In this document: piece after piece, positions 9,666 through 18,611 of the stretch
Position numbering within the stretch: position 1 is the stretch's first letter
Layout of the letters: each line of letters opens with the position of its first letter
Origin: Rothia nasimurium
GTDB taxonomy: Bacteria; Actinomycetota; Actinomycetes; Actinomycetales; Micrococcaceae
Direction: 5' to 3'
Assembly: GCF_928391935.1 (NCBI RefSeq)
Contig: NZ_CAKMTD010000002.1
Coordinates: forward strand, 186,001 to 250,000
DNA length: 64,000 nt
Notes under the pieces: model-generated
What the model was told of the DNA's origin: nothing
Databases searched by the model: none
The model's input: only the letters and a program-made list of their open reading frames with translations
Program-made: the position numbers and the translations under genes

Positions 9666-12600
9666 ATGGATCTACACATGAGAGTTCAGCAGCCCGGATC
9701 AAATTCCTTTCGTGCCGTGTATCTTTCACTCGGCGGACGCCCCTCTGGTCTACTCCTGTGGGAGGAATTATGTCGCCTGTGGGGTACCGAAGCCTATACC
9801 TGGTTTGTTGGCGGTAGGGATATTAGAGACCTTTCGCCAGCGGATCTATTGCCCCTCGATAGCGCTACCCTGAACTGCCAGCTGGTCAATAGCCCCCTTG
9901 GTTTTGCGCCGCCAGCTCCTCCTCTATTTACACTAACTGTGCTGCATGGCCCTGATTCCCAGCATCAATTCCCACTTGCTCGTGGACAGTGGAGTCTGGG
10001 GAGAGCAGCTAAGCACATTCGTGTTGCTGATCCTGCCCTTGAGCCTGTAGCTGGGTATCTTGAAGTCTCTAGTTCTGGCATTACTGTCGTCCAGGGTGAC
10101 ATTTCAGCTCCTGTGAATCTGGGGCAACCTTTCCAGCTGGGTGATTCCGTTTTTGTGGTTGATCGAGTGTCAGAGACCTCTATCAGTTCTTTTTGTGATC
10201 CGATCGGGCAAGAGGTTGATGTCCCTTCCCCACGGCCCCTGTGGATACTTTTAGTGATGCTGTGTTTCCCCCTGGTCATTGGTGCTGTCCTTGCCTGGTA
10301 CACGGGGCTTTGGTTCATCGTGTTATTGGCTCTTGGTTCTTCTGTCGTGATGGGTTTGCATATGCTTGCTCAAGGTGGTGAAACCGGTCAGAGAAAGAAA
10401 TTATTCAACTCCTGTATAGATCAAGAGTTGGCAGCTGTTTCCCAGTATCGCGGGCACCGGTCAGTTGCCCCTGGTCAGGGATTTGTTGTAGGACGCGGAC
10501 GTCGGCCCATTCGGGTGAGGAGCAAGCACAAAGAGGTTGGGGACCTGCCGCTAGTAGATGACGTTCCCTGGGTTGTTTCTTTTGACCAGGTAAAGCAGTT
10601 TTGGCCCCAGCTGTCTCTGTCCACCCAGCGGGCGTTGATATGCCAGTTGCTTCGCCAGGGTGTTGAGTGTTCGGTTTTGGTGAATGAGTCCTCCTACGGA
10701 GGGCCAGTTGTCGAAGGCTCCCCTGCATTCGGTGAAATTCTAGAAGCCCTTGCAGGCTCACAGATGGTTCAGTTAGTGCGTCCTCATCAGATACTCCAAA
10801 CTTCAGGTCAGGTACTTTTCACCCCCGTCGCCCTTCCTGATCTTCCGGATCAGGTCACGCAATTAGTGGTTGGTACCCCAAAGCACGACGGTACCCTAGA
10901 AGTACCGGATGTTTGGGAGTCAGTTACTCCCGATGGGATCTCGATAGCCCGTATGATGCAGGAGCTTGATGAGTTTCGGCAACCACCGGGTGTTTTTCAC
11001 CCTAGAGGTTTGACTCGCACATCTGAGCTCCCCTCCTTTTCGGGCCCTACGAGCGCCGACTTCTCGACACACCTGTGGGCCCCTGAGGTTTCTTTTTACC
11101 TGGGCCAAAACCACGAGTCAGACTCAGAACTTTCACTGGGCTTAACCAGCGATGGCCCTCACTTCTTATGCGCCGGAACTACAGGTTCTGGAAAATCTCA
11201 GCTCCTCCGCACCCTTCTGTGGTCCATGGTGTTACGGTATCCCCCAGAGCGCCTGGGGCTTGTACTCATAGATTTCAAGGGAGGAGCCGGCCTCGGTCCC
11301 TTCGCGCCGCTCCCCCACGTCGCTTCCTTCATCACAGATCTTGACGATTCAACCTTAGAACGGGCCCTTAAATATCTCAGGGCTGACCTGAATAGGCGCA
11401 AGAAAATATTCCTCCGAGCTGGAGTTAGTTCCTACGAGGACTACCTCCACCTCTGCAGGACTCAGGAACAACCTCCTGAATTTCCCGAGCTGGTGCTCTG
11501 CATCGACGAGTTCAAAATGCTGGTAGATGGTTACCCAGAAATCATGGAAGAATTCATGCGCATTGCGACTGTCGGCCGCTCTTTGGGTTATCACCTAATT
11601 TTGGCAACGCAGAGACCACAGGGGGCTATTTCACAAGATATTCGGGCTAATATTTCCTCTATCTTGTGTCTCCGAGTCAGTTCGTCGCAAGAATCCTTCA
11701 ACGTTTTAGGGTCAGATAAGGCCTCCCATATTTCTGCTTCCACTCCCGGTCGAGGCTATCTCAGCGACGGCAGCGGACAGCTCCTTGAATTCCAAGCTCC
11801 ATTACTTGATGGTCTGCATCATGTTCAAACCAAGAACACTGTTCAAGCACGTTTCGTACTCTCTCAGCCTTCTGGTTCTCCTGGTGAGCAGCTGTCCCAT
11901 TGTTTAACAGATGGGGAACTACTCACGCTTCACCAGTCCCTCTTCAAGGGACATAGGAAACCGCAGTACCAGCCGATTCCTCCGACGCCGACCGGTCCCC
12001 TTCTGGCATCGCCCCCTGACAACCTAGCCTCATCTCGCCCTTATGTCCTTGGAGAGTTTGAAATTCCTGAACTGGCAATTTGTCAGGATGTGGAATGGGG
12101 AAACTCTAACCTCCCCATCTTATTGATGGCTAGCCCTGCAGACCGTTCTACGCCCCTTCAGTTACTGGTCCGACAAGCCATGACCCGACGAGATCCCGTC
12201 ATTATCTACACAGAGTCAGAGCAAACTGCTGAAGAGTTGTCTTCGAAGCTCGGCCAAGAACCAGGAGTTCAGATTCTGACCCCCAAGGACTTCGATTTCG
12301 TACGCCTGATCCTTGCAGAGCTAAACGCCTATTCAGCCCAGCGTCTCATCCTCATTATTGATGGACTCGATACCCTAGTAGATTCCTTGGGACGGTATCC
12401 AGACGCCGAGGCCCAGCTCTTCGAAGCCCTCACTGTCCGTCATCACGTTCAGCACAGAATCTTCTGCACATCCCTACAACAGCCTCGCGGCAAATTCCAG
12501 CATGTATTCCCTGTAACCCTGTACTCTGCCCAGGCCCTTGAAACTCACCCCGTCAAAGCTCATCAAAAAGATTATCCCCGTCCGCCCCATGGCATGTGGG

Positions 12601-13358
12601 CCCTTGAAGGAACCCCTGTACAGGAGGTATCCCAAGGTCAAGTCAAAGCAGGCAGCTTTGCCTGGGCTCAATTTGACGTCGATGCCACTGGCACGGAGCA
12701 GTTGCCTCACCTAGAGACAGACCCAGAGGTCATGTGTCCCTGGCAGCAGCTGCCCCACACCATATCTATAGAACAAGCCCTACTAACTACAGGGGCAGAA
12801 CCTACCTTCCCCAGCCCAGGAAGCCTCTTCCTTGGAGTCAGCAGAAATAATGTTCCTGCCTACTTACCGAAAGTCCGAGGAGGGCTTGTGCCCATCTGCG
12901 GTAATGAACGCTCAGGTAAAAGTACCCTGCTAGACAGCCTGATTCAGGCTAATTCCCATCAAAGTTTCATCAAGCTCTCTGCACTCCAACAGCCAAGTCT
13001 TGAAGATATCGAGAAGGCTCTCGACCAACAAGGCCCTGCCCGCCCCATCCTGCTGATTGATGATCTGGAATACCTCTCTTCTGATGTCCAGCAAGCTATT
13101 TTGAACAAGAAGGAACAGTTCGAGCAGATTATTGTGACCTACAAGCATTGGCCCAGGTGGAGTACGTCTCCCGTCCTTTCAGCGATGAATGGAACCTCAA
13201 CCGGACTTGCGCTCTGCCCAGAAACACCCGCAGATCTAGGATTCTTCCAAGGCACTCCCCTGCCCCTGGACCTCCGAACGGGCGGTAAAGTACCGGCCGG
13301 AAGGGCCGTACTCTTGACAGGTTCAAAAGCAACTGCCTTCCACGTTGCGGTACCCTGA
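9666..13358 (+). CDS. FHA and FtsK/SpoIIIE-domain ATPase (EccC/EssC-like)
   Basis: A protein of about 1230 residues. Residues ~90-170 look like an FHA-type fold (HGPDSQHQFPLARGQWSLGR...). Two membrane helices follow (about 191-236), then a first FtsK/SpoIIIE ATPase domain with intact Walker A GTTGSGKSQ (from residue 504) and Walker B LVLCIDEFK. Two more P-loop-like domains follow, one without an obvious Walker A and the last with GNERSGKST (about 1079-1087). The order resembles EssC/EccC motor proteins of type VII secretion. No WXG100 substrate, EccB, EccD or mycosin gene is visible nearby. The start is uncertain: ATG 9666 or ATG 9678, neither with a good ribosome binding site. Confidence 0.8.
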   Translation: MDLHMRVQQPGSNSFRAVYLSLGGRPSGLLLWEELCRLWGTEAYTWFVGGRDIRDLSPADLLPLDSATLNCQLVNSPLGFAPPAPPLFTLTVLHGPDSQHQFPLARGQWSLGRAAKHIRVADPALEPVAGYLEVSSSGITVVQGDISAPVNLGQPFQLGDSVFVVDRVSETSISSFCDPIGQEVDVPSPRPLWILLVMLCFPLVIGAVLAWYTGLWFIVLLALGSSVVMGLHMLAQGGETGQRKKLFNSCIDQELAAVSQYRGHRSVAPGQGFVVGRGRRPIRVRSKHKEVGDLPLVDDVPWVVSFDQVKQFWPQLSLSTQRALICQLLRQGVECSVLVNESSYGGPVVEGSPAFGEILEALAGSQMVQLVRPHQILQTSGQVLFTPVALPDLPDQVTQLVVGTPKHDGTLEVPDVWESVTPDGISIARMMQELDEFRQPPGVFHPRGLTRTSELPSFSGPTSADFSTHLWAPEVSFYLGQNHESDSELSLGLTSDGPHFLCAGTTGSGKSQLLRTLLWSMVLRYPPERLGLVLIDFKGGAGLGPFAPLPHVASFITDLDDSTLERALKYLRADLNRRKKIFLRAGVSSYEDYLHLCRTQEQPPEFPELVLCIDEFKMLVDGYPEIMEEFMRIATVGRSLGYHLILATQRPQGAISQDIRANISSILCLRVSSSQESFNVLGSDKASHISASTPGRGYLSDGSGQLLEFQAPLLDGLHHVQTKNTVQARFVLSQPSGSPGEQLSHCLTDGELLTLHQSLFKGHRKPQYQPIPPTPTGPLLASPPDNLASSRPYVLGEFEIPELAICQDVEWGNSNLPILLMASPADRSTPLQLLVRQAMTRRDPVIIYTESEQTAEELSSKLGQEPGVQILTPKDFDFVRLILAELNAYSAQRLILIIDGLDTLVDSLGRYPDAEAQLFEALTVRHHVQHRIFCTSLQQPRGKFQHVFPVTLYSAQALETHPVKAHQKDYPRPPHGMWALEGTPVQEVSQGQVKAGSFAWAQFDVDATGTEQLPHLETDPEVMCPWQQLPHTISIEQALLTTGAEPTFPSPGSLFLGVSRNNVPAYLPKVRGGLVPICGNERSGKSTLLDSLIQANSHQSFIKLSALQQPSLEDIEKALDQQGPARPILLIDDLEYLSSDVQQAILNKKEQFEQIIVTYKHWPRWSTSPVLSAMNGTSTGLALCPETPADLGFFQGTPLPLDLRTGGKVPAGRAVLLTGSKATAFHVAVP

Positions 13359-13376
13359 GAGGCACACCAGAAGCAA

Positions 13377-13772
13377 TTATTTCTGGGAGCTTGAAGCAAG
13401 ATAGAGCAGAGTTTCCTTGGTAAACAGCAAGAGAACACAGGCACCTGCCAACACGGTGGAGGCGATTCCCATCAGAAAGTATCCCCCCAGGGCAGTTTGC
13501 ACTCCAATGATGACTGCAAAAAGCTCCCAAACAAGCACCAGGGGCTGCCCAAATCGCCTCCCCTGATAGACAGCGAATAACCCTATACCCAGCACACCGG
13601 CAAGAATAAAGTAAAAGCTGGCCAGGACGGAGGCAACCCCCAGGTTTTCTGAAGACAGGATTCCCAAGATTGCATCGCCCAAAATATAAGTAATTTGAAC
13701 TGCACCAATCAGGGCAAGGACCAGGACACTAACTGGTACCTTCCGCAGTACATGGGGCTGGTGTTTTGTCAT
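13377..13772 (-). CDS. Small four-helix membrane protein, unknown function
   Basis: A 131-residue protein with about four membrane helices and short polar ends (starts MTKHQPHVLRKVPV, ends LLYLASSSQK). I do not recognise a named family. Its ATG at 13772 has a clear GGAG 8 bases upstream, which rules out the ten-codon extension. It is convergent with the FtsK-like gene with only 18 bases between the stops, and no strong terminator hairpin is evident there. Confidence 0.7.
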   Translation of the reverse strand: MTKHQPHVLRKVPVSVLVLALIGAVQITYILGDAILGILSSENLGVASVLASFYFILAGVLGIGLFAVYQGRRFGQPLVLVWELFAVIIGVQTALGGYFLMGIASTVLAGACVLLLFTKETLLYLASSSQK

Positions 13773-13964
13773 TTTTCTCCTCGATGTGAAACAGTAGGGC
13801 ACAGAGTTTCATCTCTAGGATAAGCGCCCCAGAGTGTCAGCACTCACGCGCTTTCACTCAACAACCCACCCCTGTGACATTTACCTCAGGGGTTGGAAGT
13901 ATTTTGGCTCATAAACCCCTTGTCTAAGTCTCCATATCGTGCGAAAGTTATTGAGGTTCAAGTT

Positions 13965-13998
13965 TGGCCCCTTGTGAAAGGGGCCAGATTTTTTTGTT
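13965..13998 (+). terminator. Intrinsic terminator in the whiB1 leader region (possible attenuator or sRNA end)
   Basis: A 9-bp GC-rich stem (TGGCCCCTT / AAGGGGCCA, 13965-13973 and 13978-13986) is followed by GATTTTTTTG on the plus strand. The only plus-strand gene upstream ends about 600 bases earlier, beyond a minus-strand gene. It therefore either ends a small transcript starting in the 13773-13960 gap or acts inside the whiB1 leader. Confidence 0.75.
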
Positions 13999-14054
13999 AG
14001 TTGTTGGTGAGCTTTCACCAGCTGATCCGGTTACCCCTATAGGAGAGCATGCTA

Positions 14055-14303
14055 ATGGATTGGCGAAGCCGTGCTGCTTGTCTGGAAAAAGACCCTGAAC
14101 TCTTCTTCCCAGTAGGAAACACCGGGCCTGCCTTGCTTCAAATTGAGGAAGCAAAGAATGTTTGCCGAAGCTGCACTGTAATGGACACGTGCCTGCAGTG
14201 GGCGATTGAAACCGGCCAGGATTCAGGTGTCTGGGGAGGAATGAGCGAAGATGAGCGCCGCGCAATGAAACGTCGTGCCGCTCGGGCCCGTCGGGCTTCC
14301 TAA
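14055..14303 (+). CDS. whiB1: WhiB-family iron-sulfur regulator, WhiB1-like
   Basis: An 82-residue WhiB protein with the four cluster cysteines C9, C37, C40 and C46 at the positions of M. tuberculosis WhiB1, the turn GVWGGMSEDERR, and a basic C-terminus (KRRAARARRAS). WhiB1 binds a [4Fe-4S] cluster, interacts with sigma region 4 of SigA and is sensitive to nitric oxide. The start MDWRSR at 14055 fits family alignments and has GGAG 9 bases upstream; an ATG six bases earlier is too close to that site. It is convergent with pdtaS, as in M. tuberculosis (Rv3219/Rv3220c). The leader contains a terminator-like hairpin. Confidence 0.96.
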   Translation: MDWRSRAACLEKDPELFFPVGNTGPALLQIEEAKNVCRSCTVMDTCLQWAIETGQDSGVWGGMSEDERRAMKRRAARARRAS

Positions 14304-14328
14304 AGGACACAAAAAGTCTGAGTTTAGT

Positions 14329-14362
14329 GTGGGGGCTATCCGTTCAACCGGATAGCCCCCAC
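14329..14362. terminator. Intrinsic terminator between whiB1 and pdtaS
   Basis: A perfect 14-bp stem (GTGGGGGCTATCCG / CGGATAGCCCCCAC) with loop TTCAAC, followed by CTCTCTTTT on the plus strand. It separates two convergent genes and can serve whiB1 directly; in the other direction the T-run is weak. Confidence 0.9.
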
Positions 14363-14384
14363 CTCTCTTTTGAGCTTTCAAGGC

Positions 14385-15926
14385 TTATATATCAGTGACT
14401 TCGATGGTCACCAAGGTTCCACCGCCATCTGCTGTAGACCAGTGAATCGACCCATTCAGCTCACTCGATACAAGGGTTTTGACGATTTGGGTGCCTAATC
14501 CAGTAGTAGAGGCTCCTTCCTCCAACTCCTGAATTTTCTGGTGGCTAATGCCCTCGCCACTATCTTGAACCGAGACCACGATGCTGTGGTTCTGCCGCTC
14601 ATCGTAAAGATGCTTACAACCGAGGGTGACAGTACCAGTTTCCCCAGCTAAACCATGTTCAACTGCGTTCGCAACGACCTCGTTAATGACCAGGGCTAAA
14701 GGCGTAGCAACTTGGCTAGGCAGCATACCAAAGGACCCCTGAATAACAGTTTCAACGTGCTGGCCAGGTGATGCCAGCTCAGCAGCCAAACGGAACTGCC
14801 TTCCAATGAGTTCGTCAAAATCTACCTCCTGGTTGAGGCCCTGAGACAGGGCTTCATGGACCAGAGCGATAGTTGCGACCCGTCGCATTGCTTGTTCAAG
14901 GCCCTCTTTTGCTTCCAGGGTCGTCATTCGCCGGGATTGCAGTCGAAGGAGGGCCGAAACCGTCTGAAGGTTATTCTTGACTCGATGATGTATTTCTCGA
15001 ATCGTAGCGTCCTTGGACATCATCTCCTGCTCCCGGTGACGTAGCTCCGTCACGTCCCGGCAGAGGATGACAGCCCCGTAGCGTTCCTCGCCCAGCCGAG
15101 AAAAATGGCGGAGGGGAATAGCCCTGAACGTAATGCTCTTACGGTTAGCCTTGATTTCTGCTCGCCAGGGCATCCGTCCTGTAAGAACGAGGGGCAGGGT
15201 TTCGTCAGCCTTTTCACCGGACGGCAGCAAGGTGCGGGTCACTTCCAGGAGGCTTTTGCCGATGAGGTCGCCCTCAAAGTTGAGTCGCTTGTAAATTGAA
15301 AGGGCGTTAGGTGAGGCGTAGGTGACCCGCCCATCTGTATCAACCGTAATCAGGCCGTCACTCACACGAGGATTTCCATGGGCTGTTCCTACGGGGGCTG
15401 AAAACTCTGGCCAAGCCCCACGTGAGACCATCAGCAAGAGATGATGGGAGACGTCCCGATATACTCTCTCAGCCTTTTGCCGTTTACGGGTCCCTAAGCT
15501 CTCCCGGTGGACAGAGAGCAAAGCAACCGTGCGTCCGTTACGAATGAGTGGGAAGAATTCGGCGTCCAGGACGATATCGGTCAGGTACTGTTCGTCCTTC
15601 ACCGTCTTGGGGGTTTGGCTGTTCCAACTTGCCACTGCCCTGTCCACTAATTCCTTAATCAAAGGAACTCCCACGAGGTCCTGGTAGAAGACAGTATGGG
15701 TGCTGGATGGGCGGATCTGGGCGATGCTCACGAAACCAGTGGACGGAGGCAGGGACTGGGTAAGTGAGAACTGGTCAGAGACTGTCTCCTCATCTGGTAT
15801 CCACAACAGCAGATCACAGTAACCTGTGTCTGCGATGATTTGCCATTCATTGGTGAGAAGGTGCAACCATTCGATGTCCCCAGGCCCGTAGGCACCGGTT
15901 TTGGTGAGGACTTCTGTAAGGGTCAC
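14385..15926 (-). CDS. pdtaS: Sensor histidine kinase PdtaS-like (HisKA_2 family)
   Basis: A 513-residue soluble kinase: N-terminal GAF-like sensor (about 1-150), PAS domain (about 185-300), HisKA_2 phosphoacceptor box REIHHRVKNNLQ (His 313/314) and HATPase_c with NEVVANAVEHG and DSGEGIS motifs. No membrane helix is seen. PdtaS phosphorylates the ANTAR antiterminator PdtaR in mycobacteria; no pdtaR gene is visible here. GTG start at 15926 with AGGAG upstream. The position beside whiB1 is the same as in M. tuberculosis, which supports the orthology. Confidence 0.92.
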   Translation of the reverse strand: MTLTEVLTKTGAYGPGDIEWLHLLTNEWQIIADTGYCDLLLWIPDEETVSDQFSLTQSLPPSTGFVSIAQIRPSSTHTVFYQDLVGVPLIKELVDRAVASWNSQTPKTVKDEQYLTDIVLDAEFFPLIRNGRTVALLSVHRESLGTRKRQKAERVYRDVSHHLLLMVSRGAWPEFSAPVGTAHGNPRVSDGLITVDTDGRVTYASPNALSIYKRLNFEGDLIGKSLLEVTRTLLPSGEKADETLPLVLTGRMPWRAEIKANRKSITFRAIPLRHFSRLGEERYGAVILCRDVTELRHREQEMMSKDATIREIHHRVKNNLQTVSALLRLQSRRMTTLEAKEGLEQAMRRVATIALVHEALSQGLNQEVDFDELIGRQFRLAAELASPGQHVETVIQGSFGMLPSQVATPLALVINEVVANAVEHGLAGETGTVTLGCKHLYDERQNHSIVVSVQDSGEGISHQKIQELEEGASTTGLGTQIVKTLVSSELNGSIHWSTADGGGTLVTIEVTDI

Positions 15927-16113
15927 GTTGCTTTACTCCTAGCTTGCTCTGCTTTCAACCCTTGCTTGTGCTGGCACAGCAGAGGTATCTGTGCGGACAG
16001 TCTATTACTTAGACTAGGCTCACATCACCTGAAGCTCCTAATTATCGGAGGAATCGTTTCACGCTCCTAGCGCCATTGCTCCTGACGGGAGAATGCCTAG
16101 TTAGATTGAGCTT

Positions 16114-17505
16114 CTACGATTTACCGGGAAAGGAGAACCATCTCCGCTTCTGTTGCCCGGCCTGGGTACGTCCTTCTTCCTTAGTGTTCTCAGGACGCCC
16201 CAGACCCAATTTTTCTTGGATATGGTCAGTTAGCTTGATGAGCTCCCCTGCAAGGGTTGAATTGGGGTCAGATTCAAAGACCGTCTTTCCAGCTAACCGA
16301 GCTTTTTCAACTGTCTGCGAGTCATCTGACATAAAGACGTCAATCGGGTGACTGGGGCCAAAGCGTCTCCAGGAATGTTCCAAAGCGCTTCGAGCTGCAG
16401 GGCCAACAGATTCGCTACGGACCCGGTTCACAGCAATGGTTACGGAGGACTCGTCAAGATCTTCCAGTTGTTGCTTCAATTGCTCGTATCCCTTGATCAG
16501 CCGGGGTATTCCAACGATGTCTGCCAACCCAATAACCAGAGTGTGGTCTGCTGAGGCAAGTGCTGCTAGTGTTGCGTCATTTCGCTGAGGCGCCAAGCCA
16601 TCAAAGGCAAGTGCTTCATCTTCCTCTAGACAGAACCCTGAGTCGATAATGACGATGTCGTAGGAGGCAACGAGCCCTTCAATCACCTGATCCATGGTGT
16701 GCCGACGAATCTCGGTCCACCGATCAGGTCTGTTGATTCCTGATATGACGTGAAAGGAGCCGGACCTATGCGTGATGGTTGTTGTCAGCCTATCTATGGT
16801 TTGCTGAGTCAGCTGACCTCTTTCCGCATGGTGGCAAAGCTGGGCAAGGCTCGAATATTCATCGGTGAGCCCAAGAACAGCACTGACTGCAGGACCATAG
16901 GTGTCTGCGTCGACGAGACACACCGAGTACCCCTTGTCTGCATATGCCCCAGCAAGATTGACCGCGATAGTAGTCCTGCCGGGGGCACCAGTTGGCCCCC
17001 ACACAACCAGGGTGTTCCCTCTGCTGGGTTTAGCCGACGTTGCCCGGGCATCAATTCCGGTGGTATCACTAGGCCCGTCAATATCCGGTGCCTCGACTAA
17101 ACCTTTGGTGGTTTCGTATGCGTCTGCTGGGGTCCCTTCATCGTGACCGGTCTCCACCGCACCTGGTTGCTTCTCAACTGCTTGCTGAATCGCAAGGATA
17201 ACCTCGCTGATGTCAGCTAACGAGTCAATATAGGTAGCCTGGTGGAAAGGAACTTGGTCGCCCGAATCGTTGATAATACAGACCGCTACGTCAGCTTCCA
17301 CCAAAGAGGCAATGGTTGATAGGGTGAGCTCCTCAGCCTGAGTTACAATCAAGGCTGCTCGCGCTATCCCGCTCCGGGCCACTCCTAACAGTTCACCGAT
17401 ATCTTGAATATGACGGATGACGTTGACGTCCCCCCGCTGGGCTTCAATGCCAGCAATAAACCTGCCGCTGACGTCCCCCAGGACAATCAAAGGAATATGT
17501 GCCAT
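16114..17505 (-). CDS. tadZ: CpaE/TadZ-like P-loop ATPase
   Basis: A 463-residue protein with an N-terminal receiver-like domain (about 1-110), a variable acidic linker (110-165) and a ParA/MinD-type domain with P-loop WGPTGAPGRTTIAVNLA and switch DADTYGPAVSAVLG. The usual P-loop lysine is Arg and the MinD-specific lysine is absent, as in some TadZ proteins with weak or no ATPase activity. TadZ/CpaE proteins place the Flp pilus machine at the cell pole. It follows the SAF gene by 2 bases and together they supply tad functions missing from the operon at 1-4 kb. Confidence 0.85.
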   Translation of the reverse strand: MAHIPLIVLGDVSGRFIAGIEAQRGDVNVIRHIQDIGELLGVARSGIARAALIVTQAEELTLSTIASLVEADVAVCIINDSGDQVPFHQATYIDSLADISEVILAIQQAVEKQPGAVETGHDEGTPADAYETTKGLVEAPDIDGPSDTTGIDARATSAKPSRGNTLVVWGPTGAPGRTTIAVNLAGAYADKGYSVCLVDADTYGPAVSAVLGLTDEYSSLAQLCHHAERGQLTQQTIDRLTTTITHRSGSFHVISGINRPDRWTEIRRHTMDQVIEGLVASYDIVIIDSGFCLEEDEALAFDGLAPQRNDATLAALASADHTLVIGLADIVGIPRLIKGYEQLKQQLEDLDESSVTIAVNRVRSESVGPAARSALEHSWRRFGPSHPIDVFMSDDSQTVEKARLAGKTVFESDPNSTLAGELIKLTDHIQEKLGLGRPENTKEEGRTQAGQQKRRWFSFPGKS

Positions 17506-17507
17506 CC

Positions 17508-18146
17508 CTATTCCTCCCCGTACGCTGCAGGGATGAGGTTAATGGCGGCACCACCGTTAGAGGCATTTAGAACCTGGCCCAGCTGGTCAGCGTTAACCCA
17601 TAGCTCAACCGCAGTTTTCCCGGTCCCACCAATAATGGATTCCTGCGCCGTCACCGAGTGGATTTCAGCATGAGACACCAAGCTCTGCGGTTCCTCATAA
17701 TCGTTTGATCCCTCTCGTTTGAACGACACCCACACATCGACCCGGTCACCGGACGTAAAGCTAGATACGGCGTAATGATCCATGAGGAGGGTAGCTAGCC
17801 GACGCCCATCCTTCAATTCGTCAGTGATACCTGACGACGTAATGAGCTCTCCAGCCTTCATAGGCTGAGTTGCAACCGTACCCGGCTTAAGCTCGACGTC
17901 CGCGCTCACGTAGTTCGGGGCAGCATCACCTAACTGCACATCGACGACTTTGAGATTTGCGGACGTCAAGGCATCACCAATTTTTAGGTCTGTAGAAGCC
18001 ATGTAGAAGGGTTCAGTCTTATTGGCAAACCGCACTATCCCTACAACACCGATCATGGAGATAAGAATGAGCAGGAGGCCAAGCACAAGTTTGGGGTCCT
18101 TAAGTCCGGGGCGCTTATACCGCTGAGTTTCGGATGGAGTTGACAT
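17508..18146 (-). CDS. SAF-domain membrane protein, CpaB/RcpC-like
   Basis: A 212-residue protein with a short basic N-terminus, one membrane helix (about residues 18-40), a SAF domain (about 48-110, STDLKIGDALTSANLKVVDV) and a C-terminal domain resembling the RcpC/CpaB region (SGDRVDVWVSF...). CpaB proteins are periplasmic or cell-wall parts of Flp pilus systems. The start at 18146 (MSTPSE) has AGAGGTG 6 bases upstream; the longer TTG-initiated frame is not needed. The downstream tadZ-like gene begins 2 bases after the stop. Confidence 0.82.
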   Translation of the reverse strand: MSTPSETQRYKRPGLKDPKLVLGLLLILISMIGVVGIVRFANKTEPFYMASTDLKIGDALTSANLKVVDVQLGDAAPNYVSADVELKPGTVATQPMKAGELITSSGITDELKDGRRLATLLMDHYAVSSFTSGDRVDVWVSFKREGSNDYEEPQSLVSHAEIHSVTAQESIIGGTGKTAVELWVNADQLGQVLNASNGGAAINLIPAAYGEE

Positions 18147-18362
18147 GTTGACACCTCTTTGAGTCAAATGAATTCTCGGTTGGCTAGGGGTTTTCCCTTG
18201 CAGTCTCTAGTTTTTCTGAGTTTACACTCCAGAAGCTAGCCCACGACACACATTACAAGCCATTTGCTTCCAATTTATATCAAATCGTTCCAAATGAAGT
18301 CATACTGCACTAAAATGGGTCTGCAGTAGAAGATCTTTACGCATCAATCGAGAGGCACCCAG

Positions 18363-18590
18363 ATGGCCGAATCCCGTTTCCTAACCCTGACTGACGTAGC
18401 CGAAATTCTCAATATTTCCGCAAGTCAAACACGGGCACTTGTTCGCACCGGTGAACTTAAAGCCATCCAGATTGGCGGAAGGAACCAGTGGAGGGTCGAA
18501 CGAACCATGCTCGAAGAGTACATCAAAGAGCGGTACGCCATCGCGGAAGAAACCATTAAAAATGAGCGCATGAACGCCGACATCAACTAA
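18363..18590 (+). CDS. Small helix-turn-helix DNA-binding protein (excisionase/MerR-like fold)
   Basis: A 75-residue protein with a winged HTH_17-type domain: LTLTDVAEILNISASQTRALVRTGELKAIQIGGRNQWRV, then EEYIKERYAIAEETI. The fold is that of AlpA/Xis/BldC-like proteins. There is no integrase nearby, so a transcriptional regulator is more likely than a phage excisionase. It is divergent from the SAF/tadZ pair, with a 216-base gap between. BldC-like proteins control development and surface genes in other actinobacteria; a role at the tad or LysM genes is only a guess. Confidence 0.85.
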   Translation: MAESRFLTLTDVAEILNISASQTRALVRTGELKAIQIGGRNQWRVERTMLEEYIKERYAIAEETIKNERMNADIN

Positions 18591-18611
18591 CTTCCGCTCC
18601 CCCTCTATCTA

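Noticed and set aside
13868..13893. CRP-type site (TGTGA...) or 6C-type RNA upstream of whiB1
   Set aside because: The second half-site does not match TCACA, and the hairpin loops lack the run of six C residues.
18363..18590. Phage excisionase and an integrated element
   Set aside because: The fold fits, but there is no integrase, attachment repeat or phage gene nearby.
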